Shown here: positions 35,836-44,519 of the stretch, piece after piece | Numbering within the stretch: position 1 is the stretch's first letter | Layout of the letters: each line of letters starts with the position of its first letter | Assembly (NCBI GenBank): GCA_947167515.1 | Contig: CAMVIM010000002.1 | Coordinates: 123,839 to 187,838 of the forward strand | Direction of reading: 5' to 3' | From: an uncultured Prevotellaceae bacterium | Lineage (GTDB): Bacteria > Bacteroidota > Bacteroidia > Bacteroidales > Bacteroidaceae | DNA: 64,000 nucleotides | Notes under the pieces: generated by a model | Told to the model about the DNA's origin: nothing | The model's database searches: none | What the model saw: the letters and a program-made list of their open reading frames with translations, nothing else | Made by a program: the position numbers and the translations under genes

Positions 35836-38220
35836 ATGAAAAGAATGAACAAAGACCTTTTACACCAACGTTTTTGGTGGGTCGTATTCCTGCTTTTATT
35901 ATCAGTGGAAGTTATGGCTCAGCAGTTGACTTTCAGCCATCCTCATGGGTTCTGCACCGCCCCCTTCTCCCTCGAAATCTCGATGGAGGAAGGTGTTTGG
36001 GAGGAAGGCGACATCATCCACTACACGCTCGATGCCAGCGAGCCGACCGCAGCGAGTGCCATCTATAGTGAACCGCTCTCCGTCGAGGGCAACACTATCA
36101 TCCGTGCAGCCGTAGTGCGTGATGGCGAACGGGTTTCCAACATCGCCACAGCCACCTACCTCTTTATGGACGATGTGCTGAATCAGTCAGCCTCCCCTGC
36201 AGGTTATCCGCTGGAGTGGGGCAGCTACACCGAGCAGTACGGCACGGCAGTGGCCGACTATGGGATGGATCCCGAAATGACTCAAGACCCCCTCTTGTCA
36301 CCGAAGATACGTGAGGGATTCATGAGCCTCCCCGTCCTTTCCATCGTGACCGATAAGGACAACCTGTTCAGTCATGAGAATGATGAACAGAAGGGTGGCG
36401 TCTACATCTTCACAGGCCCTCCAGTTGGTGATTCGACCGGACACGGTTGGACACGCCCAGCCAGTGTGGAACTGATAGGCGGTCCTCAGGAACACGATCT
36501 GAGTGCCACCTGTGGTCTGCGTCTGCATGGTGGACACGGACGTTTGGCAGAGAAGAACCCCAAGCACTCGTTCCGTCTGGTCTTCAAGGCTGAATATGGA
36601 AAAAAGACACTGAAGTATCCTGTCTTTGGCGATGAAGTTCCTGCTCAGTTCAACCAGCTGGTTTTGCGTTGCCATTTCGGCAATGCCTGGCAGCACTGGA
36701 TGGAAGGCAACCGTGAGAAAGCCCAATACACTCGTGATGTGTGGTCACGTCGCATGCAGCGGAAAATGGGGCGCACCAGCGTTGATGCACTCTATGTCCA
36801 CCTGTTCCTCAACGGCATGTATTGGGGACTCTACAACATCTCAGAGCGTGTTGACGATCTGTATGGCAAGAACCATCTGGGCGGTGAGAAAGCCGATATT
36901 GATGTCATCAAGATAGAAGAGGATGGTGGCAACCACCTGGAGGCGAGCGAAGGCGACATGGACGCGTGGAACCTGATGGTGGAGACGGCAGCCAAGGCTA
37001 GTGACGAAGTGTCCTACAACCTCTTGCAGGGCAAGGATGCCGAGGGCAATGATGACCCCGAATTGGAACCGCTGCTTGACATCGATGCCTTCATCGACTA
37101 CATGCTCATCAATCAGTATGGCGGCAACACCGACTGGGATCACCACAACTGGTACGCCATCCGTCGGAAAGGTGCTGATAGCCAAGGTTTCCGTTTCCTC
37201 TGCTGGGACTCGGAGATTATCTTTGAGAATGTGTATGAAAACACCCTCAACAAGAACAATGGCAATAGCTTCCCGACGGGCATCTTCCACAATCTGTTGC
37301 AGAATGAAGACTTCGCGCGTCGTTACTTGAATCGTGCCAAAGAGGTCTTCGCTGCCGACGGCCTGCTGGGGCAGGAGAGTGTGGTTGAGGTCTGGGACAG
37401 TCTCTACAACACCGTCTCCACAGCCATCTACGACGAGGCAGCCCGTTGGGGCGACTATCGCCGTGACGTGCATCCATACACGACCCGTGGACAGCTCTAC
37501 ACAGTTGACAATCAATACATGAAAGAACGTAACCGCTTGCTCACTCAGTACTTCCCGCAGCGTTCTGATAATGTACTGGCCAGCATCGTGAGTGCCGTGA
37601 GTGTCGATGACTTCGAACTGCCCGACGGCTGGATTCGTCTGGCTTCCTCCATGTTCCATGAGTGGGATGGCACGGGCATCGATGCCGAGCCTCTCGACAA
37701 AGCCGTCACCGTCGATTGGAACATGCGTAAAAATGTCGGTGGAGGTGTGGCAGTGGCAGGCTTCGTCAATGTTGATCACAACCAGTTTGCCGACCTGAGC
37801 CTGTATGACAAGCTCGTGCTGCGCGGTTCTGGTACAGGCATACGCATCCTTGCCAATCGTCTGGTGTCCCATGGCCCTTGGAAGGAGATTTCAGTTTCGT
37901 TCAAAGAGAACGACCCCTACTGGGATTCCGACCTGCAAGCCATCGTGCTGCCGCTCGAAAACCTGAAGACCATCCGTACCAAGAACGAGAATCAGGTTCG
38001 CAACGACGAATTTGTACATCTCAACGCCATCAAGGTGGACTGGAACAACTCTGCCAACGTGCAGGGTATCTACCTCATTCCTTCCGAGGAACTGACAGGA
38101 ATAGCCCGTGTTGAGAGCCAGAGAGAACAGGGCGTTTACTACAACCTGAACGGACAGAAAGTTGCGCACCCCACACGTGGCATCTATATCTATAATGGCA
38201 AGAAAATCTTTGTCAAATAA
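35836..38220 (+). CDS. CotH kinase-family surface protein with T9SS C-terminal signal
   Basis: This protein has 794 residues from the ATG at 35836 (MKRMNKDLL, with a signal peptide ending VMAQQ). An N-terminal chitobiase/beta-hexosaminidase C-terminal-like domain (YTLDASEPTAASAIYSEPLSV) is followed by a CotH domain (GLRLHGGHGRLAEKNPKHSF, GLYNISERVDDLYGKNHLGG, WDHHNWYAIRR and CWDSEIIFEN, a likely metal/ATP site). A beta-rich domain and a type IX secretion tail (YYNLNGQKV ... GIYIYNGKKIFVK) end it. CotH proteins are atypical kinases, known from spore coats; extracytoplasmic Bacteroidota members have no known substrate. An ATG at 35812 is an alternative start. It is monocistronic. Confidence 0.9.
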   Translation: MKRMNKDLLHQRFWWVVFLLLLSVEVMAQQLTFSHPHGFCTAPFSLEISMEEGVWEEGDIIHYTLDASEPTAASAIYSEPLSVEGNTIIRAAVVRDGERVSNIATATYLFMDDVLNQSASPAGYPLEWGSYTEQYGTAVADYGMDPEMTQDPLLSPKIREGFMSLPVLSIVTDKDNLFSHENDEQKGGVYIFTGPPVGDSTGHGWTRPASVELIGGPQEHDLSATCGLRLHGGHGRLAEKNPKHSFRLVFKAEYGKKTLKYPVFGDEVPAQFNQLVLRCHFGNAWQHWMEGNREKAQYTRDVWSRRMQRKMGRTSVDALYVHLFLNGMYWGLYNISERVDDLYGKNHLGGEKADIDVIKIEEDGGNHLEASEGDMDAWNLMVETAAKASDEVSYNLLQGKDAEGNDDPELEPLLDIDAFIDYMLINQYGGNTDWDHHNWYAIRRKGADSQGFRFLCWDSEIIFENVYENTLNKNNGNSFPTGIFHNLLQNEDFARRYLNRAKEVFAADGLLGQESVVEVWDSLYNTVSTAIYDEAARWGDYRRDVHPYTTRGQLYTVDNQYMKERNRLLTQYFPQRSDNVLASIVSAVSVDDFELPDGWIRLASSMFHEWDGTGIDAEPLDKAVTVDWNMRKNVGGGVAVAGFVNVDHNQFADLSLYDKLVLRGSGTGIRILANRLVSHGPWKEISVSFKENDPYWDSDLQAIVLPLENLKTIRTKNENQVRNDEFVHLNAIKVDWNNSANVQGIYLIPSEELTGIARVESQREQGVYYNLNGQKVAHPTRGIYIYNGKKIFVK

Positions 38221-38238
38221 AGAAAGTTCGGCAAAAAT

Positions 38239-38269
38239 TTTGTCCTTTCTCCGATTTGTCATACCTTCG
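38239..38269 (+). promoter_or_regulatory. Promoter of the DUF4424-like gene
   Basis: TTTG (38239-38242) is exactly 19 bp from TACCTTCG (38262-38269), seven of eight matches to the -7 consensus. The ATG lies 47 bp downstream. Confidence 0.65.
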
Positions 38270-38316
38270 CCCCTACTTATATCTTTTAATGCATCACTCT
38301 AAACAGTAGAAACCGA

Positions 38317-39477
38317 ATGAAAAGGAATCTTTTGATGACCATGCTCCTGGGGCTGGTGACTATCGTGGCGAGTGCCAACGATGGCGTGTTCTTCGTGAAT
38401 GGTAGTCATGTCGTTCCATTGGAGGAAACAGACGTGGCTGTGACCAAAGAGGTGCTGACCATAACATTGGGCGATGACCAGTATGCCCGTGTAGATGTGC
38501 AGTATGAGTTTACGAATCGTGGCAAGGCCAAGACGGTGGAGGTCGGCTTTGAGGCGCAGTCGCCCTACAACGCAGAAGATGGGGGCTTGAAGACGGGCAA
38601 ACATCCCTACATTTACGATTTTGTTGTTGAGATGAATGGTCAGAAATTGCCTATCCGAAACTTTGTGGTGAAAGGGAGCCTGGAAGATGAACCATCCGAC
38701 TTTCGGCCGCTCGACCCTGCTCAATGGCGTGAGCCGACCGATGCCGACGATGCCATGGGCGGACTCATCAACAAGAAGACGAAGGAGAACATCAACCATG
38801 CTTACGCCTACCTCTTCAAGGCCACCTTCAAGGAGGGCAAGAACACCGTTCACCACACCTACCGCTACTGCATGTCGGGTGGTGTCTATCAGCACTTCAA
38901 CGTTCCCTACTGGCTCAAGCCAGCCATGCGATGGGCTAACCACCAGATTGATGATTTCACTCTGCGCATCAAGGTGGAGAAGACAGCCAAGCAGTTCTGC
39001 CTGCTGAACGATATGTGGCAGGGTGCCCAATGGCAGGTGACTTCCGGAACGGGCAAGTTCCACGTCATCAAGAGCAGCTGGGAAAATACGCCCGACTACG
39101 TGGAGTTCTCGCTCCGCAACGGCACCGTGGAGTGGCATGGCCGTAACTTCCGGCCCAAATCCGATTTTGCCATCCTCTCGCCCGATCAGGTGCTCTTCTA
39201 CCGCGACGACTTCAAGATAGGTCGCTTCTACGACCGCACGGCCACGGTGCTGGTGCCCTACGATAAGATGACAGGAGATAATCAGGCCAGCGGTTCCACA
39301 GGAGGCATCCCCAACAGCCGCATACTTCGCAATCTTCCCTATGCCAGCCGTGGTTACGTGTTCAAGGACGCGAAGCTGGCAGCCTACTTCAAGTCGCTCT
39401 GGTGGTACATGCCCGACCCCTCATGGCAGCAATCTACAGCCGACTTCACCAAGGAGGAGCGGGATTGGATCAAGTGA
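38317..39477 (+). CDS. Secreted protein, DUF4424-like (tentative)
   Basis: This 386-residue protein starts with a signal peptide (MKRNLLMTMLLGLVTIVASA), then NDGVFFVNGSHVVPLEETDVAV and a beta-rich region with YARVDVQYEFTNRGKAKTVEVGFEAQSPY, a pattern recalling DUF4424 (N-terminal ND, then an early beta-sandwich). There is no lipobox, C-terminal sorting signal or catalytic motif. The C-terminal half is moderately conserved-looking but unrecognised. It has its own promoter and ends at the hairpin 39519-39572. The assignment is from memory of the family's look and is not certain. Confidence 0.6.
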   Translation: MKRNLLMTMLLGLVTIVASANDGVFFVNGSHVVPLEETDVAVTKEVLTITLGDDQYARVDVQYEFTNRGKAKTVEVGFEAQSPYNAEDGGLKTGKHPYIYDFVVEMNGQKLPIRNFVVKGSLEDEPSDFRPLDPAQWREPTDADDAMGGLINKKTKENINHAYAYLFKATFKEGKNTVHHTYRYCMSGGVYQHFNVPYWLKPAMRWANHQIDDFTLRIKVEKTAKQFCLLNDMWQGAQWQVTSGTGKFHVIKSSWENTPDYVEFSLRNGTVEWHGRNFRPKSDFAILSPDQVLFYRDDFKIGRFYDRTATVLVPYDKMTGDNQASGSTGGIPNSRILRNLPYASRGYVFKDAKLAAYFKSLWWYMPDPSWQQSTADFTKEERDWIK

Positions 39478-39518
39478 ACACGCCCCTTTGGGAAGTAACA
39501 CCAAGTAAAAGATTGGCA

Positions 39519-39572
39519 ACATGTCGCAAAGTGAGTCTTTGGCAAAAGGACTAACTTTGCGACATGTTTTTT
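39519..39572 (+). terminator. Perfect hairpin with T run, also holding a -7 element
   Basis: Arms 39519-39532 and 39554-39567 are perfect 14-bp inverted repeats, with further near-complementarity inside, and six Ts follow. It is a textbook terminator for the DUF4424-like gene. The right arm contains TAACTTTG (39552-39559), a full -7 promoter match, so it may also serve the GH95 gene. Confidence 0.75.
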
Positions 39573-39593
39573 ATACCTTTACGGAATATCCAC

Positions 39594-41966
39594 ATGAGAA
39601 GACTATTATCGATAGCAGCCGTGGCGATGTGCGCATGGGCTGCATGGGCAAAACCCAGTGACAACACAAACCGACTCTGGTATGACCGTCCTGCCACCGT
39701 GTGGCTCGAAGCCCTGCCGTTGGGCAACTCCCGCATGGGAGCCATGGTCTATGGCGGCACCGAAGTGGAAGAGATTCAACTGAACGAAGAAACCTTCTGG
39801 AGCGGTGGACCCCACAACAACAACAGCACCACTTCCCTTCAGCACCTCGACGAGGTGCGCAACCTCATCTTTGCAGGACAGGAGAAAGAGGCCGAGAACA
39901 TTATCAACCGGGAGTTCATCAAAGGTCCTCACGGCATGCGTTTCCTCACCGTCGGCAGCCTCTGTCTCGACTTTGGTCACAAGCAGGTGGCCGACTACAT
40001 GCGCGAGTTGGATCTTCAGACCGCCGTCGCCACCACTTCCTATATATATAATAAGGTGCATTACACCCGCCGTGTCGTCGCCTCGTTGGCCGATGGCGTG
40101 GTGGTGGTGAATGTGAAGGCCAGTCAGAAGGGTGCGCTCCATTTCGTGCTTTCTCACAAGTGCCTGTTCCCCCTTCAGGCCAAGGCAGAGGGGCAGACCC
40201 TCGTGGCCACCATTCAGGGAGTGGAGCAGGAAGGCATCAAGGCTGCCCTCACCGCCCAATGTCGCACCGATGTGAAGGCCGATGGTACCGTGAAGGCTGA
40301 AGGCGAGACCCTCAAGGTGGAAGGTGCCACCGAAGCCACCCTCTACATCTCCGCAGCCACCAACTTCGTCAACTATCATGACGTGTCAGGCGATGCAGCC
40401 CAGAAGAACAATGATTTCCTTTCCAAAGCTGAAGCCTTCAAGTTCGACCAGCTGCTCAAGCGCCATCTGGAGAAATATCAGGCACAATACAACCGCGTGG
40501 CACTCACGCTCCCCTCATCCGCCAATAGCCAACTGCCCACCAACCAGCGGCTTGACAAGTTCTATGGCAGCGATGACCTCGGCATGGTGGCTCTCCTCTT
40601 CAACTATGGTCGCTACCTCCTCATCTCCTCCTCGCAGCCTGGTGGTCAGCCCGCCAACCTGCAAGGCGTGTGGAACGACAAGCGCAATGCCCCTTGGGAC
40701 AGCAAATACACCATCAACATCAACGCCGAGATGAACTATTGGCCAGCCGAGGTGTGCAACCTCTCCGAATGTGCCGAGCCGCTCTTCTCCATGCTGAAAG
40801 ACCTCAGCGTGACAGGCACCGAAACCGCTCGTGTCATGTATAATTGCCGAGGCTGGGTCGCTCACCACAACACCGACCTCTGGCGCATCGCTGGCCCCGT
40901 GGATGGAGCGCCTTGGGGTATGTTCCCCAATGGCGGTGCATGGCTCACCACCCACCTGTGGGAGCACTACCAATACACCCTCGACCGTGACTTCCTGCGC
41001 GAATATTATCCCATCATGAAGGGTGCCGCCGACTTCTACCTTGACTACATGGTGGAGCGTGATGGCGAACTTCTCGTTGTGCCCAGCGTGTCGCCCGAAC
41101 ATGGCGGACGTGGCAAGAGCACCCCCGTCACGGCAGGCTGCACCATGGACAACCAGATTGTGCGCGATGTCCTCACCCAGGTGAAGGAGGCCGCTAAGAT
41201 TCTCGATGTCGATGCCGACTATCGCCAGACCCTCGAAGCAGCCCTCGCCAAACTGCCGCCGATGAAAGTGGGGCAGTACGGTCAGTTGCAAGAGTGGCGC
41301 GAAGACCTTGACGATCCAAAGGACGAACACCGCCACATCTCCCATCTCTATGGACTCTATCCCTCCAGCCAGATATCCCCCTACCTCACACCCGACCTCT
41401 GGAAGGCTGCTGGTGTGACCCTTCAGCAGCGCGGCGATCAGGCCACTGGATGGAGTTTGGGTTGGAAGACCAATTTCTGGGCGCGCATGCTCGATGGCAA
41501 CCATGCCTTCAAGATTATCAGCAACATGCTTCGCCTCCTGCCCAACGAGGGTCGTGAACGTGAATACCCTGATGGACGCACCTTCCCCAATCTCTTCGAT
41601 GCCCATCCGCCCTTCCAGATTGACGGCAACTTCGGTGTTACCGCTGGCATCGCCGAGATGCTCATGCAGAGCGACCCCGTTACCGCCGAGCATCCCGCCA
41701 TCCACCTCCTGCCCGCTCTGCCCGACGCATGGAAAGAAGGCAGCATCAGTGGTCTCCGTGCTCGTGGTGGCTACGAAGTCAGCATCGACTGGGCTGATGG
41801 CCACCTGACCCATGCTACTCTCACCCCCAAAACCAGCGGCACCCTCCACTTGCGCAGCCGAGACACCCTCAAGGGCAAAGGTCTCACTCTCGTGGCCACC
41901 CACGACGGTGTGAACGAGTATGAAGTGGCGGTCAAAGCAGGCCAGAGCATAGAAGTGAAGCACTAG
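39594..41966 (+). CDS. Glycoside hydrolase family 95 (alpha-L-fucosidase or alpha-L-galactosidase)
   Basis: This protein has 790 residues from the ATG at 39594 (MRRLLSIAAVAMCAWAAWA signal peptide). The GH95 N-terminal domain reads RLWYDRPATVWLEALPLGNSR and GGTEVEEIQLNEETFWSGGP; the (alpha/alpha)6 core has YTININAEMNYWPAEVCN with the paired Asn of the family, EWREDLDDPKDEHRHISHL with the likely catalytic Glu, and HPPFQIDGNFGVTAGIAE with the base-region Asp. GH95 enzymes are inverting and remove alpha-1,2-L-fucose or, in some plant-polymer degraders, L-galactose from xyloglucan or xylan side chains. The GH43 gene follows 132 bp later across a CTAGG repeat. Confidence 0.94.
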   Translation: MRRLLSIAAVAMCAWAAWAKPSDNTNRLWYDRPATVWLEALPLGNSRMGAMVYGGTEVEEIQLNEETFWSGGPHNNNSTTSLQHLDEVRNLIFAGQEKEAENIINREFIKGPHGMRFLTVGSLCLDFGHKQVADYMRELDLQTAVATTSYIYNKVHYTRRVVASLADGVVVVNVKASQKGALHFVLSHKCLFPLQAKAEGQTLVATIQGVEQEGIKAALTAQCRTDVKADGTVKAEGETLKVEGATEATLYISAATNFVNYHDVSGDAAQKNNDFLSKAEAFKFDQLLKRHLEKYQAQYNRVALTLPSSANSQLPTNQRLDKFYGSDDLGMVALLFNYGRYLLISSSQPGGQPANLQGVWNDKRNAPWDSKYTININAEMNYWPAEVCNLSECAEPLFSMLKDLSVTGTETARVMYNCRGWVAHHNTDLWRIAGPVDGAPWGMFPNGGAWLTTHLWEHYQYTLDRDFLREYYPIMKGAADFYLDYMVERDGELLVVPSVSPEHGGRGKSTPVTAGCTMDNQIVRDVLTQVKEAAKILDVDADYRQTLEAALAKLPPMKVGQYGQLQEWREDLDDPKDEHRHISHLYGLYPSSQISPYLTPDLWKAAGVTLQQRGDQATGWSLGWKTNFWARMLDGNHAFKIISNMLRLLPNEGREREYPDGRTFPNLFDAHPPFQIDGNFGVTAGIAEMLMQSDPVTAEHPAIHLLPALPDAWKEGSISGLRARGGYEVSIDWADGHLTHATLTPKTSGTLHLRSRDTLKGKGLTLVATHDGVNEYEVAVKAGQSIEVKH

Positions 41967-42064
41967 AATCTTAGATAATCCTAGGCTCTCTTAGGCTCTC
42001 CTAGGCTCTCCTAGGCATCCCTAGGCATCCCTAGGCCCTCCTAGAATCTCCTAGAACTCTCTGG
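41963..42064. repeat. 10-bp periodic CTAGG repeat between GH95 and GH43 genes
   Basis: About ten units of consensus CTAGGCTCTC follow at exact 10-bp spacing, starting within the last codons of the GH95 gene. The same periodic pattern is found inside the atp operon at 15072-15152. The spacing equals about one turn of DNA. Confidence 0.85.
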
Positions 42065-42098
42065 AAAACTTCAAAAAACTCAAAAACATAAAAAAACA

Positions 42099-44138
42099 AT
42101 GAAACGCCTATTTTCAATTATCTTCTCTCTCTGCGCCCTCACAGCGTCGGCACAGAACCCCTACCTCCCCCTCTGGGAGCATCTGCCTGATGGCGAACCC
42201 CGTGTGTTTGAAGATCCCGACAATCCAGGCAAGTATCGTGCCTACATCATCGGTTCTCACGATGTGACCTACACTGCCTATTGTGGTAACGATATCCGCA
42301 TGTGGTCGGCTCCTGTTGAGGATCTGAGCCAATGGCGTGACGAAGGCTCCATCTTCTCATGGTATGTGGATGGCAAGTGGGACACCATGTTTGCTCCCGA
42401 CCTCGTTGAGGTGAAGGACAAGGCAACCGGCAAGAAGACCTACTGGCTCTATCCTCACTCTCGCGGATGGCGCCGTGTGGCAATGGTGTGCAAGGGTGAC
42501 CGTCCTAATGGTCCTTTCACGCCTGTCAACCTCACGCCTGACGGCCGCGCCTGTGTGGATGGCTCCCTCATCGACTTCGACCCCTCTGTGTTCATCGAGA
42601 ACATCACAGATCAGAAAGACCCCGATTTCGGCAAGGGCTATCGTGCATACGTCTTCTACGGCTTCCAGCATTCTACGGCTTGTGAGTTGGATCAGAACAC
42701 CATGTACTCCAAACGTCCAGGCACAGAACTCATCGACCCCTTCATCCCTGCAAGCAGCCGCGACGGCAAACTGCTCGACCGTGAGGGTAGTGAGTACAAG
42801 GCACTCTACAAGGGACAGAACCCCTTGGACTTCAACTTCTTCGAGGCTTCTTCCATTCGTCAGGTGGGCAACAAGTACGTGATGGTCTTCTCTGGCTATA
42901 GCGGTCAGGAATATGGTGTCGGTGCCACTAACTCTGCGTTGCGTTATGCTTTCGGCGACTCTCCGCTGGGTCCTTGGCGTTCTGGCGGTGTGCTCGTTGA
43001 CTCACGTGGTGTGGTGCTCAACGAGGATGGCTCTAAGCTCATCACCACCAATGCGGGTCACAACACCCACGGTTCCATTCAGGAAATCAATGGTCAATGG
43101 TATGTGTTCTATCATCGTCCACCACGTGGATTTGGCAATGCTCGTCAGGCCATGGTGGCTCCCATCAAGATTGAGTGGGACAAGAAGTCTGTAGCTGATG
43201 GTGGCAAGGTGCGCATCGTAGGATATGACCCCTACACGAAGGGGAACGAATGGACAGCTATCGCCAGCAATGGGGATGCCTATACAGGTGCAGAAGTGAC
43301 TTCTGAAGGTTTCCAGATTTTTGGTCTTCCTCCATACGCTTACTATTCAGCAGGTCTGGCTTGCTTCATGTATGGGCCTAACAGCAACAACTGGATGCAG
43401 GACAACCACGACGTGTGGAACAACTCGATGGACCTCGCTGGCATTCAGAACGGTGGCATCGTAGGCTTCAAATACTTTGGCTTTGGCGGTCTTGCCAAGG
43501 ATACCAAGGGTGTGAAGGCTTTCGAGGGCACCAAGAAGGGTGACAAGACCACCTTGGAGCTGACCATGACGCCAAGCGGTAAGGGTGCCTTCAAGATTCA
43601 TGTCAAGCTGGACGATCCTTGGAAGGGGCAGGAAATCGGCGTCATCAGCGTTCCTGCTTCAGCCAATGAGAAGAGAGCGTATGGCGTGGATGTACCCGCC
43701 GTCGAAGGACTCAAAGGCAAGCATGCCATCTATCTGGTGGTGGAAGGTGACGAGGTGAAACAGCCCGAACAGCCACAGCGTGGTCAGTGGGGACAGCGTC
43801 AGCAGCAGCCCCAGCGTCCACAGGGTCTCTTCGACCTTCACGGACTCAGCTTCAGCAGGGGCTCTGCAAGCATCAAGGCTCCCGTGGTGCCTGGAGTCAC
43901 CATCACCGTCGATGGTCTGCCCATCAATATGCCCGCCGCTCCGATGTTCTCCACGAACAACAACGGCTACATGGACGTCTCCAACTATCAGGCATACGCA
44001 CTCCTCAAGGCTGGTTCTGTCATCCAGGCAACCGCCGACAACCCAGCTGTCACGTTCCAGATTGGCCAGATAGTGGATGGCCGTGCCACCGTGAAAGCCA
44101 CCTACAACGGCAAAACCAAGACATACTTGATCAATTGA
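42099..44138 (+). CDS. Glycoside hydrolase family 43-like, secreted
   Basis: This 679-residue protein has a signal peptide (MKRLFSIIFSLCALTASA). The five-bladed GH43 propeller shows the likely base D39 (RVFEDPD), pKa-tuning D161 (SLIDFDPSVFIE) and acid E249 (FNFFEASSIRQVGNKYVMVFSG). The C-terminal half (about 380-675) holds beta-sandwich sequence with a Gln/Pro/Arg-rich linker (about 550-570), probably carbohydrate-binding modules. GH43 members are mostly beta-xylosidases or alpha-L-arabinofuranosidases; which one cannot be told. It is co-transcribed with GH95 and ends at a terminator (44171-44205). Confidence 0.88.
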   Translation: MKRLFSIIFSLCALTASAQNPYLPLWEHLPDGEPRVFEDPDNPGKYRAYIIGSHDVTYTAYCGNDIRMWSAPVEDLSQWRDEGSIFSWYVDGKWDTMFAPDLVEVKDKATGKKTYWLYPHSRGWRRVAMVCKGDRPNGPFTPVNLTPDGRACVDGSLIDFDPSVFIENITDQKDPDFGKGYRAYVFYGFQHSTACELDQNTMYSKRPGTELIDPFIPASSRDGKLLDREGSEYKALYKGQNPLDFNFFEASSIRQVGNKYVMVFSGYSGQEYGVGATNSALRYAFGDSPLGPWRSGGVLVDSRGVVLNEDGSKLITTNAGHNTHGSIQEINGQWYVFYHRPPRGFGNARQAMVAPIKIEWDKKSVADGGKVRIVGYDPYTKGNEWTAIASNGDAYTGAEVTSEGFQIFGLPPYAYYSAGLACFMYGPNSNNWMQDNHDVWNNSMDLAGIQNGGIVGFKYFGFGGLAKDTKGVKAFEGTKKGDKTTLELTMTPSGKGAFKIHVKLDDPWKGQEIGVISVPASANEKRAYGVDVPAVEGLKGKHAIYLVVEGDEVKQPEQPQRGQWGQRQQQPQRPQGLFDLHGLSFSRGSASIKAPVVPGVTITVDGLPINMPAAPMFSTNNNGYMDVSNYQAYALLKAGSVIQATADNPAVTFQIGQIVDGRATVKATYNGKTKTYLIN

Positions 44139-44170
44139 TTGATTGTTGTTGAACATAATCATATCAGCAG

Positions 44171-44205
44171 AAAGAGGCGAGACACCCACGTGTCCCCGCC
44201 TCTTT
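44171..44205 (+). terminator. Intrinsic terminator after GH43
   Basis: A nine-bp perfect stem base (AAAGAGGCG with CGCCTCTTT) continues with mismatches into the loop and is followed by TTAT. It lies 33 bp past the stop codon. Confidence 0.75.
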
Positions 44206-44216
44206 GTTATAAAAAA

Positions 44217-44231
44217 CATCGCCCTTCGGGC
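44217..44231 (+). repeat. REP-like module: CATC plus GC hairpin
   Basis: CATC is followed by GCCC-TTC-GGGC. This module (short GC stem, three-base loop, CATC at the 5' foot, or GATG at the 3' foot when reversed) recurs through the 44-60 kb intergenic DNA. Confidence 0.55.
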
Positions 44232-44433
44232 AAATTTAACGAACCTTTAGCTCGCCGGTAGGCAATGATCATCAATTATATGTTTCTTGTTCCGGAGCAA
44301 GAACCGTGTTCTTCTATAAGTTGAATTTGTGTCGTTACTTATCTTGGCGCCGTCACACGTGGCTCAAGAGGGCAATGACGGGGTGGTATGTACTCTTGAA
44401 ACAACTATATGTAACATCATGAAAAGTGGAAAT

Positions 44434-44456
44434 GCCCGAAAACACCGACCTTTGCC
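44434..44456 (+). promoter_or_regulatory. Shared promoter-like motif of the T9SS cassettes, copy 1
   Basis: GCCCGAAAA, a short gap, then CCGACCTTTGCC. The same arrangement with one base less lies before the second cassette (47357-47378). The end resembles a -7 element (nAnCTTTG) but lacks the T. The cassette ATG is 64 bp further on. Confidence 0.5.
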
Positions 44457-44519
44457 GCGGAAAAACCATTTCAACAATTTTTTTAACAACTTAAATTTAA
44501 CTAAACACTTCAAAAACAA

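Larger units (their letters stand above)
44139..44519. other. Intergenic region between GH43 and the first T9SS cassette
   Basis: It holds the GH43 terminator (44171-44205), a REP-like CATC-hairpin (44217-44231) and a shared promoter-like motif (44434-44456) before the cassette. A 64-residue reading frame from 44329 crosses the promoter and is not accepted. Confidence 0.6.

Noticed and set aside
36841..37872. 343-residue minus-strand frame in the CotH gene
   Set aside because: Antisense shadow with no motif.
40515..41963. 482-residue minus-strand frame in the GH95 gene
   Set aside because: Antisense shadow of a GC-biased gene; no family resemblance.
41963..42064. CTAGG array as a CRISPR
   Set aside because: Units are 10 bp with no spacers and no cas gene is near.
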